Positions 11,893 to 24,286 of a stretch of DNA of 64,000 bases are shown here, piece after piece (positions within the stretch are counted from its first letter, which is position 1; each line of letters begins with the position of its first letter). Both the position numbers and the translations under genes were made by a program. The notes under the pieces were generated by a model, which had not been told where the DNA came from, did no database searches, and was given only the letters and a program-made list of their open reading frames with translations. The stretch lies in contig NW_026251415.1 in NCBI RefSeq assembly GCF_025118155.1, forward strand, positions 248,001 through 312,000. Direction: 5' to 3'. The stretch is from Cokeromyces recurvatus. Lineage: Eukaryota; Mucoromycota; Mucoromycetes; Mucorales; Mucoraceae.

Positions 11893-14147
11893 AATAAAAT
11901 AAAGAATAAATAATAATTAATAAAAAAAAAAAAAGAAAAATTAAGGGAGAGAAAGAGATAGACTGATTAACTAACTGAAAAATAAAAATTATCAGTAAAA
12001 TAAAAAAAAAAATAAAAATAAAAAACAGTAATACAAATCAGCAGTCTTTTCCTAACTGAACAAAACTAACTCGTTTTTTTTTTAGGATGATGATGATGTC
12101 CTTATTAAAAGAAATGTACCACATAACATTATGCATATTTTTTTTTTTTTCTTAAAAGAAAATATGGTTTCATATGTTTTTTTTTTCCTCAAGAGGAGTC
12201 CTTCTCCTCTGTAGAAGAAATAAAACTCCTTCTTTTCTCCCCCAAAAAAAAAATATTATTATTATATTTAGTCTGACTAAGCTACCATAAATGGCAATTA
12301 TTCAATCGGAATTTTATTTAATAAAGGTATTATGCAACTTTTAATTTTATAAATGTCATTAAACAATGAGAAATATACAATATGAGTAAAAAGTATAAAA
12401 TGTAAATTTAGTCTAAATAATAATTTTTAGTCTTTTATTTTTTTTGGTGTTCATAAATAGTATGTATATGTATTTATATAAATATATATTTAAGCATGTA
12501 CATACATCATAAAAAATAAATGTATAGGAATTATTTGTCGGACTTTGAAAAACTATATTTTTATTTATAAATTAATTAAAAAAAAACAAAAACAAAAAAA
12601 CCTTATTGAACATAAGATGTTAATTACATCAAAATTTGCTTAAACTCGGTTCAAAGATAGAAAAATAAGAAATTAAAAGTTTTTGAAAAGAAAGAAATAC
12701 AAAATGGATATAGTAATTTTAATTTTATTACAATTATTTTTTTAAATAAAAAAAAAATAGGTGAATAAGATTTTTTTATATATTTATTTATTTATAGAAA
12801 AAGTTCAAATACACTAGTAGTAGTCACATTACTAAAACTTTGTTATGGCAACCATGTCTCTTTTTTTTTATCTTTTATTTTCTTTTTTACACATATTACT
12901 ACAGCATAAAAATTTAAAAAAGGCGAATAAAATTCATTTCCATTATTCTCTATACAGAACATTACGAAATACGCGTCTTATATATATATATATGTATATA
13001 AAAGAATGTTTCTTTAAGAAGTAAAATAAAGGAAGATCTACTACTCTGTTAGTGATATTTTTATATAATAATGACAGATAAGCATTTTCTTACTAGATGA
13101 TGTCAAAAAGCATTTACCTTGGAATTAAATTTTAGAGTTTTAACTGAACAAAAAAAAAATACTATTTTTATACACGTAATGTATTTATAGCCTTAAAGTT
13201 ACTATGTACAAATGTAGCATGATTGATCCAATATTATCCATGAATGCGTATTATACATACTACGACGACTTATAAATTAAACATGTGTATTATTTCTTTT
13301 TTACAAGATGTCTATGGCATTAAAAACTGGACTCTTCATTTGAGGAGCAATGTCCTTATCATTTTTTATACTAACCGTTGTAAGAAGACCTTATCACTTT
13401 CACACGATCTCTTTTTTTTTTTTTTTTTGTTAGTTAATAATTACGTACTGAATAGAGCAAAGTTTTATTCCTTATCTCTCCCTTCCTGCTAGTATTATTA
13501 TTACTGCCTTTTTTCTGTAAAGGCACTATAACAAGTATCACTTTGTTAGGAAAGTTCTCAGTTTCCTTGTGAAATAAAAGTTTGATTCCAATCTATTATC
13601 TATCATTTATGATACTAAATCTTATTATGTTTTGCTTTGAATGGGATTGTATTCGCTTCTGATGAAGCTTTGGCTAAGTTAATTGATGGTAAATTGTCTT
13701 CACTTCCCTCCCCCCATATCTATTATTTGTATATTAATTTTTTACTTGTTCATGTTTTATTGAATAGTTTCATACGTATCATTATCTATTGAAGGCTCTC
13801 CTATACTACCTTTTGAACTGGAGAAACTCGGGGTTATCTCTGTATAATTTATTTTATTTTATTTTTCGTCACATGACTCGATTATTGTCTCCATGATATT
13901 TTTAAGGATATAGAGATTAAAGTTCTTATCTTTTTAATTTTATTGTATCGATACTCCTCAGGAGGTCGGTCTGATTCATCTCGGTTTTATTTCATTTATA
14001 TGAATGAGTTATCAGATTTGCCTTTTTCAGTAGTAGTGTTATTATTATTACTACTAATAAATCTATTGATATATAAAAATTTCTTTTATTATAAGCTCTT
14101 ATCACTTCAATTTTATTTGCAAATACGACTCTATTAAGATATGACCT

Positions 14148-14193
<46 letters not shown>

Positions 14194-15041
14194 GATTACT
14201 CCCTTTCAATGCTGTAAATAAACTAATATTCAAAATAGGTATGTGAAATAGAGAGAAATGTATATATATATATATATGTGTATGTGTATGTATGTATTTA
14301 GTGCTTCCATTGGGTATCCTTTTCAATTTATTTTTACATGTCTGAAGTTACTATAATACATGAATGAAAGATTGTGTGCTTTATAATCCTTATTGTGACG
14401 CCGTTCCCTCTACTTTACCATCTAAAGATGGTTCTCTTATCTCAAATATCATCGTCTTTAAAACAAGGCTTATTATAATATATAAACCAGTTAAATTTAA
14501 CTAGGTAAATGTCTTTTAATCTATCAAATTTAACTATCCAGCAATATAGAAATGCCTCTAGTAGATTCTAAAAATTTCTACAAATTAGTCAATATTATTA
14601 CCCTTTATCCTTTTCATTGAATAAAGTAGATGCAATTTATAAGTATCAATTCAATTTAATAAGCACTCTACATAATTACTGACAAAAAATTACACTCTAT
14701 CTACTATCATCATTTTTTAAATATACCATTTGACTTTAAACAGCATAAACAAGTGATGATTCCTCTTCCTTTTAATTAAATTTCTTATACATGAACTACT
14801 ACGCTCTCATTCTAGTGACATTTCTTTCTTTCTGTAGTTTATCCATTGCACGAATTTAATTATTTATAATAAAACGTCCATCTTAATAACTGTTATACCT
14901 CGAGGCAAAGATACTTTAACTAGCTGCTTTCATTAAGCAGTGTATAATTAAACGAGCACACACACATACCTATATACTATTCTTCCAACCGATCTGGGAC
15001 AATTTTTCTATTGTAATTCATATCTTATGCCGTCCAATAAG

Positions 15042-15087
<46 letters not shown>

Positions 15088-15173
15088 ATATATTATTTAA
15101 ACGTGGCCAGGGTTGACAGTTTTTTTTTTTTATAATTATTATTTTATTTTTCTTGTTAAATTAACTTCAATTA
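11893..15173. other. Long intergenic region, largely empty
   Basis: 3.3 kb of very AT-rich DNA. It contains a 7-bp perfect hairpin (AGAGGAG/CTCCTCT, 12192-12210), A/T homopolymers (14151-14190, 15048-15086) and short TATA-type repeats. The only gene-like signal is the two-part fragment at 13628-13847, listed separately. Confidence 0.55.
13628..13847 (+). pseudogene. Possible decayed two-exon fragment, retroelement-like
   Basis: A short open stretch reads LNGIVFASDEALAKLID up to 13688, where a GTAAAT donor occurs. After a TTGAATAG acceptor (exon from 13768) the frame continues as VSYVSLSIEGSPILPFELE and ends KLGVISV before a stop at 13845-13847. Codon use and hydrophobic patterning look protein-like, unlike the flanks. 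No proper start or further exons are visible. The pattern loosely recalls the first ORF of LINE-type elements, but this is from memory of style and not a firm match. Confidence 0.25.
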
Positions 15174-15621
15174 ATGGGTGGTCCACGATTAGAAGTTTTC
15201 AAAGTAATGAATTAACGGAAATGTAGTAAAATTAGCTTAAAAGCTTTTAACCTTTTTTTTTTTTTTTTTTTTTGTAAAAATAGTTTGGTTTTTATGTATT
15301 CTTTCCTGTAGGTGTTATGCTTTATTTTGGCGGACCCGAATTTTATGACAAATATGTAAAGGGTATCAAATTTTGGCCTGATATTAATACAACTTATGTG
15401 AGTAATGAAGATGAATTACATGTTGTTTTCTTTTTTTTAAAAAAAAAAAAAAAAAAAGGGTTAATTAACTCCTCTTTGTAATCTATGCATATATTTATAT
15501 AAAGAAACCTCCTAGTACCTCAGAAGAAGTTAAAAGTGCATTAGATAAAATGAAAGCAGAAAGAGAAGAACGTTGGAGAAAAGCTTTTCAAGAGAAAAAT
15601 GAGAAATCAGCAACAAAATAA
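15174..15621 (+). CDS. PET100: Pet100-like cytochrome c oxidase assembly factor
   Basis: Three exons (15174-15203, 15284-15397, 15505-15621) give 86 residues: MGGPRLEVFK, then FGFYVFFPVGVMLYFGGPEF, then a soluble tail with KPPSTSEEVKSALDKMKAER. The N-terminal (R/K)LExFKFGxY..FPxGxMxYxG motif followed by one membrane helix and a FWP..KPP segment is the Pet100 pattern. Pet100 sits in the mitochondrial inner membrane and assists assembly of complex IV. The exon-2 acceptor (AAAATAG at 15283) follows a long T run; a competing CTGTAG at 15311 would break the frame. The gene converges on the PHD-finger gene, 193 bp away. A minus-strand ORF over exon 3 is only its shadow. Confidence 0.85.
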
Positions 15622-15814
15622 TTCCGAATAATAAAAAAAACCCAATAATAATAATATTCCCTTTCCTTCCTTTCCTCCATCTTCTGTGTATATAATATAT
15701 TTGTAGAAATGGATATGATAGAACTATGCTTTCAACAGTAGTATATACCAAAAAAAAGGGGTGAGGGAAGGAAACTTTATTAATAATAATTATAATAATA
15801 AAAATATACATCTA

Positions 15815-18800
15815 TTAACGTTCAAGCCATAATTTATTTTTGGATCTCATTAAACGAAATGCTCCAATGGGAATACGTTGCCAACGACTTAAATCTTTAG
15901 AATATGGATTGTCTTCTATTTCAGGTGATGGTGATCTTGATAAGGATCTTGAATATAATTGTGACGTATCAACTAAGTCATCCATTGTCACTGCTGTGGC
16001 CTCCTCTTCTTCTTCTTCTCCATTTACTTCATTATTAACTTTTAAATTCATGTCTTCTAATTCATCAATAATGGCAGCAGGTGAAGTAGGAGTTGAAAAT
16101 GAAGTAGATCCCATAGGTTGTAAAGGATTAGCAACAATGGCACTTAAAGAATTAGATCTTGAAGTTTTTCGTTTTTTATCGTTTTCTAATATCTCTTCTC
16201 CTAGTGTAGCCTTTCTTTTGTTATTATGTGCTTCAACACTCTGGTTAAGAGCTTCTTGTATTTGTCCTTCCAAAGTAGAAGGAGTAGTCAAATATGAACC
16301 ATGTCCACTGCCAGAGGGTTTTGGTAATATTTGTCGGGATGAATTAGAATAAATAGTAGTAGTAGTAGTAGTGGTAGTAGTAGTGGTAGTAGTGGTAGAT
16401 GGTTTTTTAGTAGATATGGTATTAGACGTAGGATGTACCTTTTCTTCTTCTTCTTCTTTTCCTTCTTCTTCTTCTAACATTGTAGGTTTCTCTGCTTCAT
16501 TTTTGAGGATACTTAAAAGCTGTCCCTGAAGTCCAGGATCAGCAGAAAGTGAAAGGGCTAATTGTGCAGTTGATAAAGTGGGTTGTTCTTTAGTAATAGG
16601 CGTTGTTAAAGGTGATGAGAGTGGGTCTCCTAATGCCCCTGGCGTTGTTACTGTCGACCCAGGCATTCTTACAACGCCACTAGATGATGTATCTATGGAT
16701 AAGTCTTTTCTCTTTCCATCTAGAGTGTTGCTATTACTACTAGTAGATATATCCTCTGTCTCATCTATAGGTTCAAGTGCAAGAGGTAAATCATCAGATA
16801 CAAGTGCGGAAAGCGCTCTTAAAGCCTCTGATGTAGAGAAATCTTGAGATCCTCTCATTCGCCGCGCTGCAGAAACAGTACTACTTGGTAAAGACGGTCT
16901 TCGTAAGAAATCATCGTTCCGTTGTCTTGCTGATAATGCAGTTAATGCATTTGCTAATTCAAACGCCGATATCGAGTAATCCTCTCCTAAAACAGGTGTA
17001 TTGGTTCCTGTAGTAGGTATATCAGATGTTGAAGTTAAGGTTTGCATAAATGCAGTACTGATCTGATTATAGATATTGCCTTCACTGTCTATCAATGGTA
17101 AAAGAGAGTTTGCCTTATCTCCGTCACTCTCTTCTCCACTATGCATAACAGTTGTATAATCAAACTCTTCTTCTTCTTCTTCTTCTTCATCGTCATCATC
17201 TTCAGATGACCAATGTCCATAATAACCCATCATCTCCTCTTCTTCATCATTGTTGTTTTTATTAAAATTGTCATACTCATATTCATTGCCATCGTTGTCG
17301 CTGTCATCGTCATCATCATCATCATAGTCATCATAGTCATCTTCAACAAATAATCCACCTTCATCCAAACTATCATTTGATTCTTCATCACTATTTATAG
17401 TCATTTCATTGATAATTTGCTGTGTCTCTTCATTTTCAATATCCTCGTCATCACCAGAGTCGATATGTACACTAGAAGAGTATGATGTGCGACTATCTGA
17501 ATAAGGAGACATTGTCAATGATGAATTTGCATGGATATTGTTATCGATATCACTTGATGATACTTCTTCTTCATCTGTAAAAAACTCTTCACTTTCTAGA
17601 TTTGAACTTTGTGAGTGATGCTCAGATAAGGGTGACATGGTTTCTAACAAGTCATCTAGATCATCTACAACTAATTCTTCCTCCGAGTCTTCTTCCTCGC
17701 TTGAAGAATATTTTATGGTATGTATCCTCTTGCCTTTTCCCATATGTACCCTTTTACCTCCTTTAGAGGCCATAGAAGAAGGAGGCGCCTTTTGTCGAAT
17801 GATATTTGTTAACAAAGTAGTACTTTTCCCTTTTCGCGGTGCTGGATTCTTCTTCTTGCCTGATTTCGTCCTTGGCTTTTTAATATCAATACCTATTCTT
17901 TCTACTACATGATTCGATAGTTCACTATCATCGCTATCATCTTCACTACTACTACCATCATCAAAATTATTTTTTGTTGCATTCACTTTTACTGCCCACA
18001 GATTTGATTTTTTAGACTTTTTACTGCCTATTCCTTTATTTGATTTTTTTGGTATTGGAATGACTTTTTTTTTTTTAAAAAAAAAAAAGAAAAAATGAAA
18101 AAAAGGAAAAAAACATTATTGTTAATAAATATAATTGATTTTTTTTTTTTAGACATCTTGTCATTACTTACTGATTTTAGTTTGTATTTTTGATGGCTCT
18201 GATTGTGGTAATGGTTGAGATACCACAGAAGTTGAAGGCGGTGGTAATGGCTTCAGATCTACAATAGAAGAAGAGGATGTGGAGTTTTCTATTGCACCAC
18301 AAGTACAGTCTCCTTCACACAATACACAAATATCATCTAACTCTTCATCATTATCATCATTGATCGATAGTTTAGTTATAGCTGGTATTGATGGTGCTGG
18401 TATTGTCGAGGTTGGAGGCATGGATGATAGTGAAGCTGGTTTTGAGGTAGGTAAAATGATGATTGATTTCTTATTATTACGAGGAGGTGGAGGCATTAAA
18501 GTCTTTCCAGCACCTATAGAATGATGATGTTGTTGTTGTTGTTTTCGTTTACTCGTACAAGACTTGCAAAAATAATGTTCAGTAATACTATTGGGTTTAA
18601 GTCCAACACAGGTACCATGAAACCATTCTATGCATAACAAAAGTAAAAAAAATATATATACAAATCAATATTAAGGAAATAATATATTATATGTATGTAT
18701 TTGGCTTTTTAGTTCATCATTTTTACCTTTGCAGTCTTCACATTCAATCATAAATTCTTTACCATTGTAACCTTTTCGGCAAATACAATATTTTGACTCG

Positions 18801-18982
18801 TCTTTCTTGGACTTTTTTTTCTTTTTTATCACCTTGCCTTTAGATTTTTTGGCTGGCTTTTTAGTTTTATTATTTTTTATTTGATACAGATCAGAATCAG
18901 ACGATAAAGAAGAAGCATCAGACAATTGTAAGGAAAGATCTGAATCTGATTGATGATCAATCTGATTTGTTGATTTACTCAT
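15815..18982 (-). CDS. PHD-finger protein with long acidic, disordered region
   Basis: Three exons (18982-18727, 18627-18172, 18063-15815) give 986 residues. The PHD finger (about 64-110) is split by intron 1 and complete only after splicing: C66, C68, C81, C84, H89, C92, C106 and C109 form the C4HC3 zinc set, with CEDCKEWFHGTCVGL in the middle. A Lys-rich block precedes it, suggesting nuclear targeting. After it come Pro/Ser-rich sequence with a small cysteine cluster (DDICVLCEGDCTCG), then several hundred residues of Asp/Glu-rich tracts, a run of about 14 Thr, and a distinct C-terminus, SRWQRIPIGAFRLMRSK. PHD fingers read histone H3 tails, so a chromatin role is likely. The exact orthologue is not recognised. 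The exon-3 acceptor is A-rich. Confidence 0.8.
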
Positions 18983-20210
18983 TGATGTCGAGTAATAAAA
19001 TAAAAATAGTCACTTTTACAGTTCTACTTTTGGTATATTGACAGCTTCCGAGTAAATAAAATTTAGCTTTTTGATAGTAGTTGAATTCTTAAAAGGAAAC
19101 ACTCCTCGTTTTTTTTTTTTTTTCAGATAATAATTTTCAGGTAATAAAATATATGTTTTTATATATTTTATATAAATAAATAAACAAATATTTAATATAT
19201 ATGATTGCAGCTATATAAAAAAAAAAAAATAAAATAAAGAGGAGAAAATATATAAGCTGAAACTTTTTTTTTTTTTTTTTGTTGAGAAAAAAAAAAATAT
19301 TTTTGGGTTGTAAGCAAAAAATTTTTAGTGTTTTAACCTAATCAAAATTAATTTTAGGCCAATCGAAAATTATTAAAAGAGACTTTAGCTTAATGCACAT
19401 GAAAGTGAGGAGAAAATTGATATTTATAAAATTCGTTTCCTTTCTTTTTTTTTTTGGATACAAGGAGACTACAATTAACTTTGTCTTTTGTTTAATAGAA
19501 TTGTATAAACTCATTATTTTCTATAATAGGTACCAAAAACAAGAATTACTTGATAATATGTTGTCTTTATTTTAAAATAAGTTTGGGAGTAAAGTGGAGT
19601 TAATCTTATGCAAGCTTTTTTTTATTTTTTTATTTTTTTTTTTTTTGTGCATTATCTTGTATAATAAGCAATTTACATTATCGAGAATAATGACTATTGC
19701 AACCTTTTGATAACATGAAGTTTCTACAATTATGTAATCATAGGTTCTGTTTCCTTCAGAAAAACACGAACAAATTACTTTTATTTATAAGTTTTTTCTT
19801 TTACTAAAGAATACTTGACACAGTATAATAGCTAACCTTCACAAACAGATAAATGTATATACATCTTTATTATTATTAAGAATAAAGAAATAAATACTAC
19901 TGATCTAAAGAAGATATAGTGTCATGATGTGTACTAATATTAGGCTTGTGTATGAATGTTTATCTTAGAGGTAAACATGATAATCAATTTATAGTAGGTT
20001 ATACAATGTAGGTTATACAACCACTCTGACAAAACAATAAAAAAAAAAATCAGTTTCGAAGATCATTAATGTACAAAAAAAAAAAAAAGAGAAAGAGAGA
20101 AAAGGATGCTGCAGCTCATTATTTATTTATTTCTTCTCGAGATAATAATATAATCAAATAAAACAATATTAACCATACAAAACTTTCGATTTTTTTAAAA
20201 AGGAAAAATG
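18983..20210. other. Intergenic, no gene seen
   Basis: Upstream of the PHD gene up to the tRNA. Very AT-rich with T and A runs. Short ORFs such as 19393-19575 have biased, tract-driven composition and no family features. Confidence 0.6.
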
Positions 20211-20211
20211 G

Positions 20212-20216
20212 AAAAA
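20212..20216 (-). terminator. Probable RNA polymerase III terminator
   Basis: A run of five T on the minus strand a few bases after the 3' end of the tRNA gene, the usual stop signal for polymerase III. Confidence 0.6.
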
Positions 20217-20220
20217 TAAA

Positions 20221-20294
20221 TGATTTCTGCCAGACTCGAACTGGCGACCGCCTGCGTGTTAAGCAGGCGTGATAACCAACTACACCAAGAAACC
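20221..20294 (-). tRNA. tRNA-Val (anticodon AAC)
   Basis: On the minus strand the 74-nt sequence folds as a complete cloverleaf. The acceptor stem GGTTTCT pairs with AGAAATC, including one G-T pair. The D arm is GGTGTAGTTGGTTATCAC. The anticodon stem CCTGC/GCAGG encloses the loop TTAACAC, giving anticodon AAC at 20258-20260. The T arm is GCCAG-TTCGAGT-CTGGC, the discriminator is A, and no CCA is encoded, as expected in eukaryotes. The A box (TGGTGTAGTTGG) and B box (GTTCGAGTC) internal promoters are present. No intron. Confidence 0.96.
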
Positions 20295-21210
20295 ATTGTT
20301 GTTTAATTTTTTCAGTATAAAACACATATTAACATACTTTCCGTTTTTGGAAAAAATCACGTGACACTCCTCCGGTTCGGGATAATTTTAAATTCGATAT
20401 TTAAATGAAAGAATTGACGGCGGCATTATGCTACTGTGCTCCACAAAAAAAATAAATTAAATTAAAATAAAATAAAATACACGATTTACCTTTTGTGTTA
20501 ATGATGATTTGTTATACTTTTAGAAACACTAATACAATTGTTATTGATTTTATTATTATTAAGTAGAGGTAGTCAAATTTATTCGCTTAGCTATCATTCA
20601 TCTTTCTTTTAAATAATAATAATACTAAGATTCATCATCGTTAATTGTGCAAATATACTCCCAGAAGATGACGAAGATATATGCATTATATATATATATA
20701 TATAAGTAATAACTATCGGTATAGTTTATATTCAACTAGACCAGAATTATATTTTAAACATCATTAATTAATAAAGATAAAATAATCTAAATATACATAT
20801 AATACTATGTACATTTTAGAAACTAAAATTTGATTCGTGCTCTTAATTATTACTTCTACAGTAACTCAGCGAAGCACTCTATAAATAAAGATATTTAATA
20901 AATAACGAAGTATCCACCTAGTTAGTTTTTAACTTTCTACTATAGCACATTAAGGATATTCGGGGTCTTGATCTGTAATTACACAGTTATAATATGAATA
21001 CTTTAAAACTCATATATACATGAGGCTGATGTAATTTTAAATATATGCTTAATAGTATTTTAGTTCATTATAACTTATTAAACATTTTAAACCTATTAGC
21101 AAGAAAAAAAAATATAAAGTATGTCTGCAGTCCTTTTTTTTTTTTCCTCTTATTTGTTTGTTTATAAACAACATTATACATAAATTTATTGAAGCATATT
21201 TTACAACTTA
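20295..21210. other. Intergenic, no gene seen
   Basis: About 0.9 kb upstream of the tRNA and downstream of MUTYH. AT-rich with a TATA repeat near 20685-20704. The tRNA upstream flank (20355-20440) is less AT-rich but shows no ORF. Confidence 0.55.
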
Positions 21211-21945
21211 TTACTTCTTTTTAACACTGAAAAAGGAAGTAATGTCTGCCGATTTAATAGTTTTGCTAATCACTTTCTTCTTTTTACTTAAATGAGTCGT
21301 ATTTGATGTCTATAAAAAAGATGTTAAAATCTTGGTATTCTTTATATAATAATCTTCTACCTACTTTAAATTTTTCAAGTAATTTAAAGGCTTTCTTTAA
21401 ACCAGTTGGTAGAGGTGATGACCTGAGTTCATCTAAAGTTACCCATTTTATGTCTTCTTTATTGTTTATAATGTCTTTATCCTTATTATATTGATATTGA
21501 ATCCATTCAATATAATATACTTTTCTAATATGAGAAAATAGATGAACTACATTTCCCAAATCGTGTCTAATTGCTGATAAATTTTCTAGTTCTATTTGGT
21601 ATTTTGTTTTTAAAAATTGTGAAGTCTTCTTCATTCTATCTTCATAATTAATTCCTAAGGATTCTAATTCAAGACTAGGAAACTCCCAGAGACCAGCTAG
21701 TAAACCTGTACTAGGTCTTTTAGATATCAAATAAAGAGGCTCATCATCTTTAGAATTAATCATTTCTACAATAGCTACAGCACATTCTAGAAATATAATA
21801 TTTATTAGCTAATAATATACATATATTTTTTTTTGAAAAAAATACCTTCATCCCTCGGTGGTTTTTTACTAACTTTAAGAGGATACCGAGTAACTGCATA
21901 GTCTTCTTCTGATATATCTTCCTGAATTTCATGACAAACGGAACA

Positions 21946-21980
<35 letters not shown>

Positions 21981-23030
21981 TCAGTTATGATGATTAAATC
22001 AACATGTATTTATATGATGTTATTACCATGACTAATGGACATTTGCTTTCTCTTTTTCGTTTTTTCATGAAAAAACCCATTTTTCGCTAAATCCTTCATT
22101 ACTCTTAACTGATTAAAAGCTTTACAGTCATTTTTAATTGGACATTCTACACAATTAGGGTTTTGAGGAGTACATATTCGTGCACCTAACTCCATCAAAG
22201 CTTGATTAAAATCACCAGGGTTTAGCTCAGGCACAATACTAGCAGCTATTTCCCAAAATAAATCAACTGATTTTATCTTTTTTGGATCAGCATGTATAGC
22301 TCTCCATCTTGAAAGAACTCGAATGACATTACCATCAACAACAGGAGAAGGCTCGCCAAATACAATAGATGAAATGGCACCTGCTGTGTATCTTCCTACA
22401 CCAGGTATTTCATTTTGTAAATCTTTTGCATTATCGGGTAATAACCCATTAAACTTGCTTACCACCTTTTGAGCGCCTTCCCATAAACGTTTTGCTCTTG
22501 AATAATAGCCTAATCCAGACCATAGTTTATTCACATTTTCAATATCTGCTTTAGCCAAGTCTCGTATCGTAGGAAAAGCAGTCATCCATCGATTATAATA
22601 GTCAATGACTGTAGCTACTTGAGTTTGTTGAAGCATAATTTCGCTCACCCATACTTTTTGTATATAATAAACAATATCAATAAAGCGTATGAATATATTT
22701 TAAAAGCTACACATTTACATGGTATCTATACCTTCATATGCTCTTTGTCCTAAGGCCTAGTTTATTTAGATGTATACTTTTATTAATTCTATCAATCTAA
22801 TTCATTTTTTTTTTTTTTTTATAAATTACTTCACGATCCCATGATTTGTCCACATCTTTTCTCCAAGGCATGTTTGTTCTTTTTTTTGCATGATACCATT
22901 CAAGTAGATCATGCTGAATTCTTTCTTTTTCTTTTTTTGAAACTTTATGGTACTGATCAGAATGATAAAGGCGATTGCTTTGGACACATTCTTCAATGTC
23001 TATTAATGATGGCTCAATCTCAAAATTCAT
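21211..23030 (-). CDS. MUTYH: A/G-specific adenine DNA glycosylase (MutY/MUTYH)
   Basis: Six exons (23030-22830, 22756-22732, 22653-22027, 21947-21846, 21786-21365, 21309-21211) give 491 residues. The enzyme removes adenine mispaired with 8-oxoguanine in base-excision repair. Seen in order: the catalytic Glu80 in VWVSEIMLQQTQ, the helix-hairpin-helix LPGVG-type loop (EIPGVGRYTAGA), catalytic Asp182 in VVDGNV, and the [4Fe-4S] cysteines C236, C243, C246, C252. A short Cys/His linker (HECSVCHEI) follows, then a C-terminal NUDIX-like 8-oxoG recognition domain (STGLLAGLWEFPSLE), and the tail SADITSFFSVKKK, which resembles a PCNA-binding PIP box with Ser in place of Gln. Exon 2 is only 25 nt. The exon-4 acceptor follows 30 A residues. 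Confidence 0.95.
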
Positions 23031-24286
23031 GATATGAAGGAAGTAAAAATGAATTGTAAATTGTTGATCAATTTTTTTTAAAAAAAATATTTGAACGGAA
23101 ATTAAAGTCCCCTAATCGACAGCTGAAATAACTATACATTTCCGTAGATAATATCAACAGTTTAATACTAGAAAAAGTAAACTATTCTAATTATTAAAAA
23201 TGCTAAATATCTCAAATATTAAATAGATCACTAAATATGATATTATTTTCTACAAGCCATATAGGGCTAACAGTTAGCCTTATTTTGGGACAGATTTAAT
23301 ATTATTTTAACTAAATAATTTCTTCATATGATTTGTAATATATAAATGCACATATTAATAAAAATAACTAATCCAAAATAACGATAGGAAGGTATATAAT
23401 ATCTATTCATACTTACAACATTTCCAGCAAATTATACATAACCGGTGAACAGAATTCCCCATACTTTTTCTCTAAAAAAAAAAATTATTACTTGAAAGAC
23501 ATTCAAGTATTCATTATGCACACAAATCTACAATGTTTCTATACAATTCTGTTTAGTGTGAAGTATAAATCAACTCAAATGATTAGTTATTCTGTCAAAC
23601 TGTTTCACCAAGTCTGCTTTACAGAGTCGATTACCATAAATCTGCTTTAATCCATTTATTGTATCTATCTTATTTGTTCCTTTTCTTCAAATTGTATATC
23701 TTTATTCTTCAAGTACTTAATTTTTTGTATAATCACAGCATATCTAACGACTTTTACCTATACCAAGACATTATAAAATACTTTAAACCTTTTCACTTGA
23801 ACATATCCGATATTTATGATAATGAAATGCTGTTTTTAATTTCTATACTCAAAAAAAAAAAGTAAAATGCCTTTATGGAAAACATGATCTAATGAGTAAA
23901 TTTTAAATAGATTAATCACTAAATAATGGGTGGGATTTTTTTCCCTTTAAAGTAGAGTTCTTTCAACATCCAAAACACAGTCACAAGATCTTTCTTCAAG
24001 AATAAAGACATCTCGTCCCAATCTTGGGGAAGTTTCCATGTAACTTGTGCCTTTAATAAAATTAGTTCTACTTCACCTCCACTTCTTTCTATACAGACAG
24101 AATATTTTCTTTTCTTCTTCCTTTTACTTGCCTCTTAAGTGAGTTTTTTATTTCCTCCTCGTCTTTTGGAACAGACCTGAGCAGCACAGTAAACTTTATT
24201 ACTATGTGTTCATTTCGGTCGTTTTATTTTATTTTATTAATAAAAATATATTTAATAATAGTATTTTTTTTTCTTTTTTTTACAAT
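23031..24286. other. Intergenic, no gene seen
   Basis: About 1.25 kb between MUTYH and the metaxin gene. AT-rich with no coherent ORF; the 68-codon frame at 23659-23865 has no start context or family likeness. Confidence 0.55.

Noticed and set aside
12192..12210. Perfect 7-bp hairpin in intergenic DNA
   Set aside because: Short, isolated and without a T run of bacterial-terminator kind or any known RNA context.
15530..15811. 93-codon minus-strand ORF over the end of PET100
   Set aside because: It is antisense to PET100 exon 3 and its 3' flank and has hydrophobic, tract-driven composition.
15840..17912. Several plus-strand ORFs (15840-16352, 16578-16847, 17637-17912)
   Set aside because: They are antisense shadows of the acidic, Ser-rich exon of the PHD protein.
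19393..19575. 60-codon plus-strand ORF
   Set aside because: Phe/Leu/Lys-rich AT-driven composition and no conserved motif or splice partner.
20119..20325. 68-codon minus-strand ORF
   Set aside because: It reads through the tRNA-Val gene.
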